From positions 1-64,000 of the forward strand of contig JAUVLU010000001.1 in assembly GCA_030600585.1 (NCBI GenBank): 64,000 nucleotides of DNA. Direction: 5' to 3'. How positions within the stretch are numbered: the stretch's first letter is position 1; every line of letters begins with the position of its first letter. A program made the position numbers and the translations under genes. This document shows positions 55,388 through 64,000 of the stretch, piece by piece. A model generated the notes under the pieces. That model saw only the letters and a program-made list of their open reading frames with translations, had not been told where the DNA came from and ran no database searches. Source of the DNA: Candidatus Cloacimonadota bacterium (GTDB lineage Bacteria > Cloacimonadota > Cloacimonadia > Cloacimonadales > TCS61).

Positions 55388-58300
55388 TTAATAGATTATC
55401 ATCTTCGGTCTGGTAACTCCCGCCCGGATTTGAGTATGTCCATTAATATAAATATCTTTCCCATTATTTTCAGATAAAGTTTTTTTGTAATCCTCATTCA
55501 TCTCGAAATTTCCGAATCCTTCCGTGAGTATAAGCGGGAATGGAATATCTTCGTTTCCGGTTAGCGCAACGCCAATTTCCTTACCGATGAATTGAACCAG
55601 ATCGATGCTGTTTATTGATGGCGCGATAATACCTCTTACTTTTCTTTTTGTTGCTTTGATAAGAATATCATGATCAATCTTTTGAGAGAAGACTATGATC
55701 TCACCTTCTTTGCATTTGGCTATTTCAGAGATATTCTCAATAAATTTTAGCTTCCCGCTTGCTTCTGTTCCAAAACCGATGATTCCCCTCAAGGTTACTC
55801 CATTATAAGAGATGATCGCTGAGGCTCCTGCTTCGATCTTTTTGATTTTGCCTTTGATACTGGCTTTTAGCTGATATGGTTTTTTGTCATATTGAACCGT
55901 TACTATACCGGTTTCAAGATTAACTTCCTTTATTGTACCGGTTGTAGGTGTTGAAACAATGGATGGAAGCGCAGTGCTTTTATCAAAAATTCTGGAAGCT
56001 AACGAGTCTCCCGCATAAACAAAATCTCCTACCCCCTTTTTCATATAAGCTTTTATCTGTTTTGGCAGAATATTAAGTTTTTTGGCGACATTAATTTTTT
56101 TGGGTTTGGTGGAATAATCCTGGATCTCACGCATAATAATTGTTCCTGAATCTAAGTTGATTTTTTCAACTTTACCCCGTACCGGTGCATCAAAATAGAA
56201 ATGCTGGAATTGCAATTCCTGTATAAATGTTCTATCCCCGATCTCAATGATGCGTTGACCGAATTTCACTTCATCGCCTTCCTTTATCAAAAGAGATTTT
56301 TCTATGTTATCACTATTTAAATGAAGATATGTTTTATCAAAAAGTGAGATCACATAAATTCTGGGCGGATCAAACAAATTCTCACCGATAATTGTGTCAC
56401 TGACCACTTCATCACCCAATTTAACTAAAATATTCCCCTCATACGGAAGAGAAACTTTGTGCTCCTGAATTCCCGAAATTATCGGTTTTTGTTTAATGAA
56501 ACCGGTAAAACTTTCTTCAATGGAAGGAACTTCCTTGAATTGCGGGAAAAGCTGTAAAACCTGATTTTCCGATTCAAAATTATCTTCCGGTAAGGCATCG
56601 ATATAAATTGGAAGATCGGATTCAAATTTTAAGCCTGTACCTTTTTCATCCAGATAAAATCCTTTTTCCAAAATGATAGATATTTTCCTGATCGTTTTTT
56701 CTTTATTTGGAAGATAAAGCCTGTCTCCAACTTTAATTGTGTGCTGTCTATCATCTGCTGTCAGATTAAGAACTATTTTTTCCTGTTTCCATTTTTGGGA
56801 TAGCGGACGGATGGTTATTCCGATTTTTTCAAAGCATTCATCAGTCAATAATTTAGAAGCAAGTTTTTCATCAACTGCGCTCAATTTACCCAGATGCGGA
56901 GATATGAAGTGCTTGTCTTTCCAAATTTCTGTAATACCCTCAGGTTGGAATCCATCGTAGATTATTGCCAGAGCCTGTTCATTGGAATCTGTGTGAGACA
57001 GTACACCGCCGGCACCGATAAGAATATTAATATCGCACATGTGAAATTTCTTAGAATCTTTGGCTTTCTCAATATAAAAGGCTTCAGTAATATTTTCCAG
57101 ATCATGCTGTTTAAGTTTCAATTTATCCAGAAATCCAATCTCTTTTGTGTTGAAATTCATTTCCATATGCTGCTTTTTAGACATCCTAATCGCCTCTTTG
57201 GAAATTGCATGTTCAATCGCAATTTGCGGAGCAGCAGATGGATTGAAGGTAGGGTAGAGCATTTTGTTGGCGATGTAATTGGTTATGTAGTTGTCATCTA
57301 ATCCATTGGGAAGCCACTTTTTAATATTGGAATAACCGGTGTCTTTAAGCACATTGGAAATACTGTAGCTCAAACCGTAATTTGCGCTCACAGTTCTGAA
57401 ATATTCTCCCATTATATTGGAAAAAATATCGGTGGTAGCTCCTCCAATATCAACAGCCATTACATTTTCATCCAGTTTTTCACTTATAAGCTGCAATGAA
57501 TTTATCACGCTCATCGGTGTAGGAATAATGTCGTCGTTCACGATTTTCTTCAGGTGGGAATATCCGGGAGCCTGTTCCATCACATTATCCATAAAAAGTT
57601 GGTGGATCTTTTCTCTGGCTGGCTGAAGGTTCTCTTCTGTAAGTTTAGGTCGCAGATTTGGAACGATAAAGAGGTCGAATTTTTTACTAAATAATCCTGC
57701 GATGAATGACCTTGCTTCAGTATTGCCGGCAAACACAAGCGGGATATTGGCTTTATCTCCAAATTTTGGACTGGGATTTGCTAATTGAAGGATTTCTCCA
57801 AGACGTAAAATGGATGAAATAGCTCCGCCGTCAATACCTCCGCACATGAGGATTATATCCGGGTGTAAAACGCTCATTGCCTGCATCTGTTCCAAGCTGC
57901 TGCGTTTGTCATCTATCGCAAATGTATCGAGGATCACTCCACCTGCTCCGAAGGCAGTTCTCTTACCGCTGCTGGCAGAATCAAATAAAGTTAACCCGAT
58001 CACCAATATCTGCAGTCCGCCCCCGGCACTGCTTGTTGTTAGATATAAAGTATCATCATTAAATATAATTTTAGATTCATTTGAATCGGGTGTCAAAAGG
58101 GGAATACCGGATTCTTTTTCAATATGTTTTATTGCCATATAAACACCAATATTAACATCTTCCAATGGCTTTTCCACCGTGGTGGCTGCATGATGCAAAG
58201 ATTTTAATTTAAACTCATTACCGGTTTTTTGGAGCAGGATCGCTTTAGTTGTGGTGCTTCCCACATCGGTAATTACAATGTTCTTTTTGGAAGTGATAAG

Positions 58301-58552
58301 ATTTCCCTGCTTTGCCCAATGTGGAATTTGTGAAACATTTTCCATTGCCATTTTTCCTGCTTCCTCCTCAGAGAGTGACATCTGCTTCATCAGCCTATTT
58401 TTGATCTCTTCAATGACCTGGGAATATCTTCTCATATATCCAAATTCATCTGTGCACTGGTTGCAGTAATCACTACCGATCTTTCCATCAGCAAAGTCTT
58501 CAGCTTGTTTTAAAACTTTTCCACAACTTTTGCAAATATAAACTTTTTTCAT
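55388..58552 (-). CDS. Very large GlmL/MutL-type ASKHA protein
   Basis: 1054 residues. A zinc-ribbon-like N-terminus (CKSCGK ... CNQCTDEFG) covers residues 1-40. The ASKHA ATPase fold spans about 90-560, with DVGSTTTKAILL, the GGIDGGAISS segment and the second phosphate motif AVDIGGATTDIFS. GlmL is linked to B12-dependent aminomutases (glutamate mutase, ornithine aminomutase), possibly as a chaperone, and is normally about 460-600 residues. The last ~450 residues, beta-rich with repeated GDEV/G.I-like strands, have no match I recognise. The start ATG at 58552 is 4 nt from GGAGG; ATG 58555 would touch it. No mutase gene is nearby. Confidence 0.8.
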   Translation of the reverse strand: MKKVYICKSCGKVLKQAEDFADGKIGSDYCNQCTDEFGYMRRYSQVIEEIKNRLMKQMSLSEEEAGKMAMENVSQIPHWAKQGNLITSKKNIVITDVGSTTTKAILLQKTGNEFKLKSLHHAATTVEKPLEDVNIGVYMAIKHIEKESGIPLLTPDSNESKIIFNDDTLYLTTSSAGGGLQILVIGLTLFDSASSGKRTAFGAGGVILDTFAIDDKRSSLEQMQAMSVLHPDIILMCGGIDGGAISSILRLGEILQLANPSPKFGDKANIPLVFAGNTEARSFIAGLFSKKFDLFIVPNLRPKLTEENLQPAREKIHQLFMDNVMEQAPGYSHLKKIVNDDIIPTPMSVINSLQLISEKLDENVMAVDIGGATTDIFSNIMGEYFRTVSANYGLSYSISNVLKDTGYSNIKKWLPNGLDDNYITNYIANKMLYPTFNPSAAPQIAIEHAISKEAIRMSKKQHMEMNFNTKEIGFLDKLKLKQHDLENITEAFYIEKAKDSKKFHMCDINILIGAGGVLSHTDSNEQALAIIYDGFQPEGITEIWKDKHFISPHLGKLSAVDEKLASKLLTDECFEKIGITIRPLSQKWKQEKIVLNLTADDRQHTIKVGDRLYLPNKEKTIRKISIILEKGFYLDEKGTGLKFESDLPIYIDALPEDNFESENQVLQLFPQFKEVPSIEESFTGFIKQKPIISGIQEHKVSLPYEGNILVKLGDEVVSDTIIGENLFDPPRIYVISLFDKTYLHLNSDNIEKSLLIKEGDEVKFGQRIIEIGDRTFIQELQFQHFYFDAPVRGKVEKINLDSGTIIMREIQDYSTKPKKINVAKKLNILPKQIKAYMKKGVGDFVYAGDSLASRIFDKSTALPSIVSTPTTGTIKEVNLETGIVTVQYDKKPYQLKASIKGKIKKIEAGASAIISYNGVTLRGIIGFGTEASGKLKFIENISEIAKCKEGEIIVFSQKIDHDILIKATKRKVRGIIAPSINSIDLVQFIGKEIGVALTGNEDIPFPLILTEGFGNFEMNEDYKKTLSENNGKDIYINGHTQIRAGVTRPKMIIY

Positions 58553-58570
58553 CATTCCTCCCAAAAAGGG

Positions 58571-60676
58571 TTATTCTTCAGGAATTTTCATCCCGAGCAT
58601 ATTCATCAAGAAAGCCCAGGTATCCGCAACTCTTTCAATTTGCATCGAGAGAGTTGTGCCTCCGCCATGACCGGCATTTTTGCTGATCATAAGCAGGATC
58701 GGTTCACCCTCCGGATTTGCTTCCTGCATGCGGGCAACCATCTTACGAGCATGCAAAGGATCGACACGGGCATCATTTTCTCCTGCTGAAATAATAATAG
58801 CCGGATAGTCTGTTCCATTTACGACATTGTGATATGGAGAATATTTATACAAATATTCAAACTGCTGCGAATCTTCAGAACTGCCGTATTCATCTTTCCA
58901 ATATCTGGCAGGACCAAATTTGTGATAGCGTATCATATCGAGAAGAGGAACACCACAATTTACAACCTTGAATAGTTCAGGTTTTTGCACTGTTACTGCT
59001 CCCACCAAAAGACCTCCATTACTTCCACCTGAAATTGCCAGTTTTTCGGGACTTGTATATTTATTTTTGATAAGCCACTCGGCAGCAGCAATAAAGTCAT
59101 CAAACACATTCTGCTTATTTTCCTTCATGCCTGCTTCATGCCATTTTTTTCCATATTCTCCACCTCCGCGCAAATTAGGAATCGCCAGCATTCCTCCAGC
59201 TTCAAGCCAGACAATATTCGATGTTGAAAAATAGGGAGTTTGGGAATAGTTGAATCCGCCATAACCCGAAAGTCTAACAGGATTATTTCCATCTTTTTTC
59301 AGATCTTTTCTATATATAAGAAACATTGAAATTGGTGTTCCATCTTTGGAATTATACCAGATTTGTTCGGAAGTATAATTCTCCACATCGATAGCGAGTG
59401 GAAATTCTTTATAAATATCTAACTTGTCATTTTGGAAATCATATTTGTAAGTAACACTTGGATAAATAAAGGAAGAGAAATTTACCCATACATCATCTTG
59501 CGACCAATAACCGCTTACATAGGCGGTTCCGAGTGTTGGGAAAGATAGATCCCTGATATAATTACCTTCCAAAGAATATATCTTGATAACCGTGTAAGCA
59601 TTGTGTTGATAAACTGCATAAATATGACCGGCAATCGCATTGATATAATAGAGTTTATCTTTTTGTTCCGGTAAAAATTCTTGCCAGAATTCCCGCTGCG
59701 GATGATCAATATCAGTAATATAGACTTTCCCATTCGGAGCATCTTTATCTGTCTTTATCAGTATTTTGTCATTCACAATATCTACGGAATAAGAGGCATC
59801 AAAACCGGTTGCGATCGAGATCAATTCTTCCTTTCCAAAATGTTTAAAATATATTTCATTCTTGTTGAAAAGACCTCGATAAAAAATAGTATATTTTCCA
59901 CATTCAGAGATCCCAACACTATGATACATTTCCTTTTTATCTTTACTGTAATAGATTCTTTCGTCTTCATCTGCAGAAGTTCCCAGTTTGTGAAGGTAAA
60001 TCGAACCCCAATAATTTTCTTCTCCTTCGGGTACTTCACCTTTTAGGGGACAAGCTGAATAATAGAATCCGGAGTTATCCGGTAACCATGATGTTACATA
60101 TTGTTTACGACCTCTCAAGGTATCAGGCAAAATTCTTTTAGTTTCAACTTCCATTATTTTTACAATAGGATTCTCATTGCCTGCGACAGCTTTTCCAAAA
60201 GTATAATATTTTCCATCACGGGAAGAAGAAGTTCCACTCAAAGTTTCTTTAATATTCCAATTATTGGGATCGATCAAAACTTCAGATTCCGCAGCTTCAT
60301 TTTTTTTAGTTAGAATTCTCCATTTTTCATCATCTTTACGTTTTTCCCATAAGAAAATTCTCTCTCCATTTAATACCTTACTCGGTCTGCCGACATCGTC
60401 ATAACGCCAAAGTTCATTAAATCTTTCTACCAGTTTTTCTCTTTGAGGAAGATTATCTAGAATCGATCTTGTAAATTTATCCTGTTCTTTTTCCCATTTG
60501 ATTACTTCGGGATTTTCACCAGTTTCCAGCCAGCGGTAATTATCTGTAAGAACTGTGTTGTGAAGTGTGTCTTTTACCGCTATTATAGGAGTTTGGGGGT
60601 ATTGCATTTGGGCTGAAACATTTTGGATTGAAATAGTTAAAGACAATATTAAAATAATTAAGTGGATTTTTTTCAT
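58571..60676 (-). CDS. Exported prolyl oligopeptidase (S9A)
   Basis: 701 residues. Signal peptide 1-22 (ending VSAQ). A seven-blade propeller (about 70-430) is followed by the alpha/beta-hydrolase. The nucleophile is Ser552 in GGSNGG. The Asp lies in the AGENDARVDPLHA region and the His in KNAGHGGG. Cuts short peptides after proline in the periplasm. Normal length. CGGAGG precedes the ATG. Confidence 0.93.
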   Translation of the reverse strand: MKKIHLIILILSLTISIQNVSAQMQYPQTPIIAVKDTLHNTVLTDNYRWLETGENPEVIKWEKEQDKFTRSILDNLPQREKLVERFNELWRYDDVGRPSKVLNGERIFLWEKRKDDEKWRILTKKNEAAESEVLIDPNNWNIKETLSGTSSSRDGKYYTFGKAVAGNENPIVKIMEVETKRILPDTLRGRKQYVTSWLPDNSGFYYSACPLKGEVPEGEENYWGSIYLHKLGTSADEDERIYYSKDKKEMYHSVGISECGKYTIFYRGLFNKNEIYFKHFGKEELISIATGFDASYSVDIVNDKILIKTDKDAPNGKVYITDIDHPQREFWQEFLPEQKDKLYYINAIAGHIYAVYQHNAYTVIKIYSLEGNYIRDLSFPTLGTAYVSGYWSQDDVWVNFSSFIYPSVTYKYDFQNDKLDIYKEFPLAIDVENYTSEQIWYNSKDGTPISMFLIYRKDLKKDGNNPVRLSGYGGFNYSQTPYFSTSNIVWLEAGGMLAIPNLRGGGEYGKKWHEAGMKENKQNVFDDFIAAAEWLIKNKYTSPEKLAISGGSNGGLLVGAVTVQKPELFKVVNCGVPLLDMIRYHKFGPARYWKDEYGSSEDSQQFEYLYKYSPYHNVVNGTDYPAIIISAGENDARVDPLHARKMVARMQEANPEGEPILLMISKNAGHGGGTTLSMQIERVADTWAFLMNMLGMKIPEE

Positions 60677-60835
60677 TTTTTCCTCCGATATATTTTTTTG
60701 AATTTCATTTTTTCAAATACCATTGTGCTGTTTTCATCCTCGTTCCCAAGTTTTTCTTGGGAATGTCCCGAGCTTTCAAGAGGGTTACAAAGAAAAACTT
60801 CGTAACCAGTATTCATTTTCATTTTCCCTCCGGAA

Positions 60836-61423
60836 CTATTGTACGGGAAGCAGAAGATCTTTCATTGTTTTAATTATTGACGGTTTAAATTTTTCGATCA
60901 CGCTTCCTTGTTGTACAAAACTTGTTTTCAGGCTTAAATAGTAATTGATAGTGCCGAATAAAAAAGTGAGTGCGCTTGGAATATCGACCTGAGCATAAAT
61001 ATTCTGCTCGATACCTTTTTCTATCACCTGATGAAAATGTTCTCTTATAAGAGATTCTCTAAACAATATTTTTCGACGCAGCTCATCTTTGTAGTTAGGC
61101 AATTCGCGGGCAAGTGATGAAAAAAATCCTTCTTCCGCTTGAATAATATCTAAATATTGGCTTAAAAGAATATTAACATCGGCAGTTTCTACTATCAGTT
61201 GTTTTATGTTGTTGCTGAATTTTGATAATTCTGCATCGAGCAGTTCAACGACCAACGAATCTTTATTTGGAAAATGCAGGAATAGAGTGCCGTGAGCAAT
61301 GCCAGCAGCTTCCGCTATCTGTGATGTGGCAGTATTTATGATTCCTTTCTCAATAAATATTTGTTTAGCAGCAGCTATAATTTTTTCTCGCGTAAACTGT
61401 TTCTGGGCTTGACGTTTATTCAT
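60836..61423 (-). CDS. TetR-family transcriptional regulator
   Basis: 195 residues from the ATG at 61423, where TTGGAGG is seen. An in-frame start 60 nt upstream would lie in the operator. The helix-turn-helix is TSQIAEAAGIAHGTLFLHFP, normal for the family. The ligand domain is all helical. It may control the prolyl oligopeptidase or itself. Confidence 0.88.
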   Translation of the reverse strand: MNKRQAQKQFTREKIIAAAKQIFIEKGIINTATSQIAEAAGIAHGTLFLHFPNKDSLVVELLDAELSKFSNNIKQLIVETADVNILLSQYLDIIQAEEGFFSSLARELPNYKDELRRKILFRESLIREHFHQVIEKGIEQNIYAQVDIPSALTFLFGTINYYLSLKTSFVQQGSVIEKFKPSIIKTMKDLLLPVQ

Positions 61424-61447
61424 CCATCCTCCAATTAATGAGTATGC

Positions 61448-61469
61448 ACTCACCGAGCAAATGGTCAGT
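61448..61469. promoter_or_regulatory. Probable TetR operator
   Basis: On the minus strand ACTGACC and GGTGAGT form an imperfect inverted repeat (6 of 7 bases) around an 8-nt centre. It lies just upstream of the TetR start codon and a TTGACA box, as expected for autoregulation. Confidence 0.5.
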
Positions 61470-61609
61470 TGTATTTTTGTCAATTTATTTTTTTATTTTA
61501 TTAGTAATTCGGCTATAACTTTATTTTTGGATAAATTAATATTTGTATAGCCAAATCACACGAATCTGTGATGTTAAGAAATAAAAAAAAATGTACCTTT
61601 AGTTTCATC

Positions 61610-61638
61610 TTGACATAAAAAAAACAGGAGAAATATTA
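61610..61638 (+). promoter_or_regulatory. Promoter of dnaE
   Basis: TTGACA at 61610-61615 and ATATTA at 61633-61638 with a 17-nt spacer, about 63 bp before the dnaE ATG. Confidence 0.5.
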
Positions 61639-61701
61639 ACTTACAGATTTTGTTTTTAAAATGATTCTAAAATAAGAAAAATTCTAAAAAAAGGAATTTA
61701 A

Positions 61702-64000
61702 ATGGCGTTTATTCATCTGCACAATCACACTCAATACAGTCTTTTAGACGGTGCATGCCGTACAGATAAAATGATTGCTAAGGCTAAAGAATTCGGGATG
61801 CCGGCAGTTGCCATGACCGATCATGGAAATATGTTCGGAGTTATCGACTTCTACAATAAAGCTAAGAAAGAAGGCATTAAACCTATTGTCGGCATTGAAA
61901 CATATATAATAAATCACGAATTTGACGATACAAATGCTAAAAAAGATATTAGACATCATCTGGTTCTACTGGCTCAGAATTTGCAGGGTTATAAAAATCT
62001 GATTAAACTCTCCTCAAAGGCATATTTGAATGGTTTTTACTATAAACCCAGAATTAACAAACGTCTTATCGCTGAATACTCAGAAGGTATTATTTGCCTT
62101 TCCGCCTGTCTCAAGGGAGAGATCCCTCATTTGCTTCTAAGCGGAAACCGTCAGAAAGCTGAAGAAGTAGTAAATTTTTATAAAAATATTTTTCCACAGA
62201 AATTTTATCTCGAAATTCAGGATCACGGAATAGAAGAGGAAAAGATCGTAGCTCCGATGTTGATCGAACTTGCTAAGGACACAAATACACCACTTGTAGT
62301 AACAAATGATTGTCATTATATTAATAAAAAAGATGCGGAAGCTCACGATGTTCTTCTCTGTATCCAGACCGGCAAATCATTATCAGATTCTAATCGCATG
62401 AAATATAATACAAACCAGCTCTATTTCAAATCGGAAGAAGAGATGAGACAGCTTTTCCCAGATCAATCAGAAGCTTATGAGAACACCATGAAGATAGCTG
62501 ATCAGATAGATATGGAACTTGATTACAATGATTTTCTATTTCCGAAGATCGACATTCCAGAAGGTTATGCAAATTCCAAAGAATATTTGAAATTTCTCTG
62601 CTATGAAGCTGCGGAGGTCAGGTATCCCGAAATTACAGATGAGGTAAAACAGAGGATAGATTATGAACTTTCAGTGATCAATAAAATGGGATACAATGAA
62701 TATTTTCTGATCGTGAAAGATTTCTGTGACGCAGCAAGGGAAATGGGTGTTCCTGTTGGTCCCGGGCGTGGTTCTGCTGTAGGCAGCGTTGTATCTTATT
62801 TGCTGGGAATAACACAGATCGAGCCGATGAAATACGGACTCTTCTTTGAACGCTTTTTAAATCCCGATAGGATCGGAATGCCTGATATCGATATTGATTT
62901 CTGTGCTGAAGGCAGAAGTAAGATCATAGATTATGTAGTTAAAAAATATGGACGTAAAAGTGTAGCTCAGATCATTACCTTTGGAACTTTAGGTGCTAAA
63001 TCTGTTATTAAAGATGTTGCCAGAGTAATGGATCTTCCTGCAGCAACTGCCAATGAAATAACAAAACTTATACCTTCAACCCCGCGTATCTCACTCGAAA
63101 AAGCGTTAAAACAATCTAAGGAATTTGCTGATAAAATGTCAGAGAACGATATTTATTCTTCAATCCTTACATATTCAAAAGTCTTGGAAGGATTGGTTCG
63201 TCATACCGGTGTTCATGCTGCCGGAGTGGTTATAGGTCCCGGAAATTTGAGCGATTATGTTCCACTTGCCACCAGTAATCAGAAGGGAAGTGAACAAGCA
63301 GTTTTAGTTCAGTATGAAGGTAAATGGTTGGATGATCTAAAAATATTGAAAATGGATTTTTTAGGTTTAAAAACGCTTACACTGATAAAGAAAACAGTGC
63401 AGCTTATAAAAAATTCGCAAGGCATTGATGTCGATATAAATAATGTTGATATCTCTGATAAAAAGGCATATGAATTGCTCTCTAACGGACAGACCGACGG
63501 AATTTTTCAATTTGAATCCGCCGGAATGAAAAAATATCTCTCTGCATTAAAACCCAATAAATTTGAAGATCTTATTGCCATGGTAGCACTCTATCGTCCG
63601 GGCCCGATGCAGTTTATTGATAAATTTATAAACAGAAAACAAGGTAAAGAAAAAATATCTTTTGTTCATCAGCTTACAGAAAATTCACTTGAAGAGACAT
63701 ATGGTGTAACCGTTTATCAGGAACAGGTAATGCAGATCGCTCGTGAGATGGGCGGTTTGAGTGGAGCAGAAGCTGATACTCTCAGGAAGGCAATTAGTAA
63801 GAAAAAACTGAAAACGATGGAAAAACTAAAGGTCAAATTTGTTGAAGGAGCTTCCAAAAATGGAGTTAAACCTCACGTTATTGAGACTATTTGGAATAAC
63901 TGGCTTGAATTTGCCAACTACGCATTCAACAAGAGTCATGCCACAGCTTATGCCTACATTGCTTTCCAAACTGCATATCTCAAAACACATCATCCGGTTG
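61702..64000 (+). CDS. dnaE: DNA polymerase III alpha subunit (first 766 codons, cut by window edge)
   Basis: The frame is open from the ATG at 61702 (AAAAAAAGG upstream) to the right edge. The PHP domain opens with HLHNHTQYSLLDGA and MTDHGNM. The polymerase part shows GPGRGSAVGSVVSYLLG, the catalytic PDIDIDF, VRHTGVHAAG, and the LYRPGPMQF and KSHATAYA segments of the fingers. This is a normal dnaE without an intein in the part seen. It is the replicative polymerase. Confidence 0.97.
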   Translation, partial: MAFIHLHNHTQYSLLDGACRTDKMIAKAKEFGMPAVAMTDHGNMFGVIDFYNKAKKEGIKPIVGIETYIINHEFDDTNAKKDIRHHLVLLAQNLQGYKNLIKLSSKAYLNGFYYKPRINKRLIAEYSEGIICLSACLKGEIPHLLLSGNRQKAEEVVNFYKNIFPQKFYLEIQDHGIEEEKIVAPMLIELAKDTNTPLVVTNDCHYINKKDAEAHDVLLCIQTGKSLSDSNRMKYNTNQLYFKSEEEMRQLFPDQSEAYENTMKIADQIDMELDYNDFLFPKIDIPEGYANSKEYLKFLCYEAAEVRYPEITDEVKQRIDYELSVINKMGYNEYFLIVKDFCDAAREMGVPVGPGRGSAVGSVVSYLLGITQIEPMKYGLFFERFLNPDRIGMPDIDIDFCAEGRSKIIDYVVKKYGRKSVAQIITFGTLGAKSVIKDVARVMDLPAATANEITKLIPSTPRISLEKALKQSKEFADKMSENDIYSSILTYSKVLEGLVRHTGVHAAGVVIGPGNLSDYVPLATSNQKGSEQAVLVQYEGKWLDDLKILKMDFLGLKTLTLIKKTVQLIKNSQGIDVDINNVDISDKKAYELLSNGQTDGIFQFESAGMKKYLSALKPNKFEDLIAMVALYRPGPMQFIDKFINRKQGKEKISFVHQLTENSLEETYGVTVYQEQVMQIAREMGGLSGAEADTLRKAISKKKLKTMEKLKVKFVEGASKNGVKPHVIETIWNNWLEFANYAFNKSHATAYAYIAFQTAYLKTHHPV

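Noticed and set aside
61702-64000. Intein within dnaE
   Set aside because: The active-site segments are continuous in the part seen and no splicing-domain motifs are present.

Overview
The window is AT-rich DNA from a Gram-negative anaerobe. Several genes imply an outer membrane: an OmpA-family protein, a SprA-type secretion channel, an MCE/Mla lipid-transport operon and several lipoproteins. SprA, the GlmL-type protein, the split glycyl-tRNA synthetase alpha chain, tRNA 2-selenouridine synthase and the many small membrane and outer-membrane proteins together suggest a member of the FCB superphylum, most likely Cloacimonadota. That placement is inferred from the gene set, not from a marker-gene tree. 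TGA is used as a normal stop.

Layout. 0-3.3 kb: end of an unidentified gene, an 8-oxoguanine deaminase-like amidohydrolase, a cation efflux transporter and a DUF975-type membrane protein. 3.3-8.6 kb is accessory DNA. It holds a lipoprotein, a GNAT enzyme, a membrane protein and a beta-barrel-like protein, with a related upstream sequence repeated three times. It then holds the last 48 codons of a tyrosine recombinase, followed by a short array of small same-strand genes separated by attC-like hairpins, which looks like an integron-type cassette array. 8.6-15 kb is a metabolic cluster: an isocitrate/isopropylmalate-dehydrogenase family enzyme, an HD-domain protein and two different single-chain aconitase-family enzymes. 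It is interrupted twice by a ~430-bp unit that encodes a four-helix-bundle (S23/IVP) protein and has short inverted repeats at its ends. 15-20 kb: a P-loop phosphotransferase, then on the minus strand mnmH, a nucleotide pyrophosphatase/phosphodiesterase-like enzyme and an M3 oligoendopeptidase. 20-28.5 kb: glyQ followed 5 bp later not by glyS but by a type IIG restriction-modification enzyme, then a heterodimeric ABC exporter. 28.5-34.4 kb: a repeat-rich spacer with tRNA-Arg(CCT), an M20 hydrolase, an acidic small protein, a hypothetical exported protein with a TatD nuclease, a ferredoxin and coaX. 34.4-51.2 kb is the cell-envelope block: sprA, an MCE operon (MlaD, a large lipoprotein with a probable barrel, STAS-MlaE, MlaF), a Mut7-C protein, a nine-FN3/beta-helix exported protein and an OmpA protein with calcium-type repeats. 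51.4-54.2 kb: manA, a membrane protein and an MscS channel. 54.5-61.5 kb, minus strand: two small proteins, a very large GlmL-type ASKHA protein, a secreted prolyl oligopeptidase and a TetR regulator. 61.7 kb to the end: the first 766 codons of dnaE.

How they fit together. The dehydrogenase and the aconitase-family enzymes look like one 2-oxoacid-type pathway. The MCE genes form one lipid-trafficking machine. SprA implies a type 9-like secretion route, although no substrate in the window shows a recognisable C-terminal sorting domain. The parts most worth follow-up are the cassette array, the paired S23 units, the unusual lipoprotein-barrel in the MCE operon, and the restriction enzyme sitting where glyS is expected.
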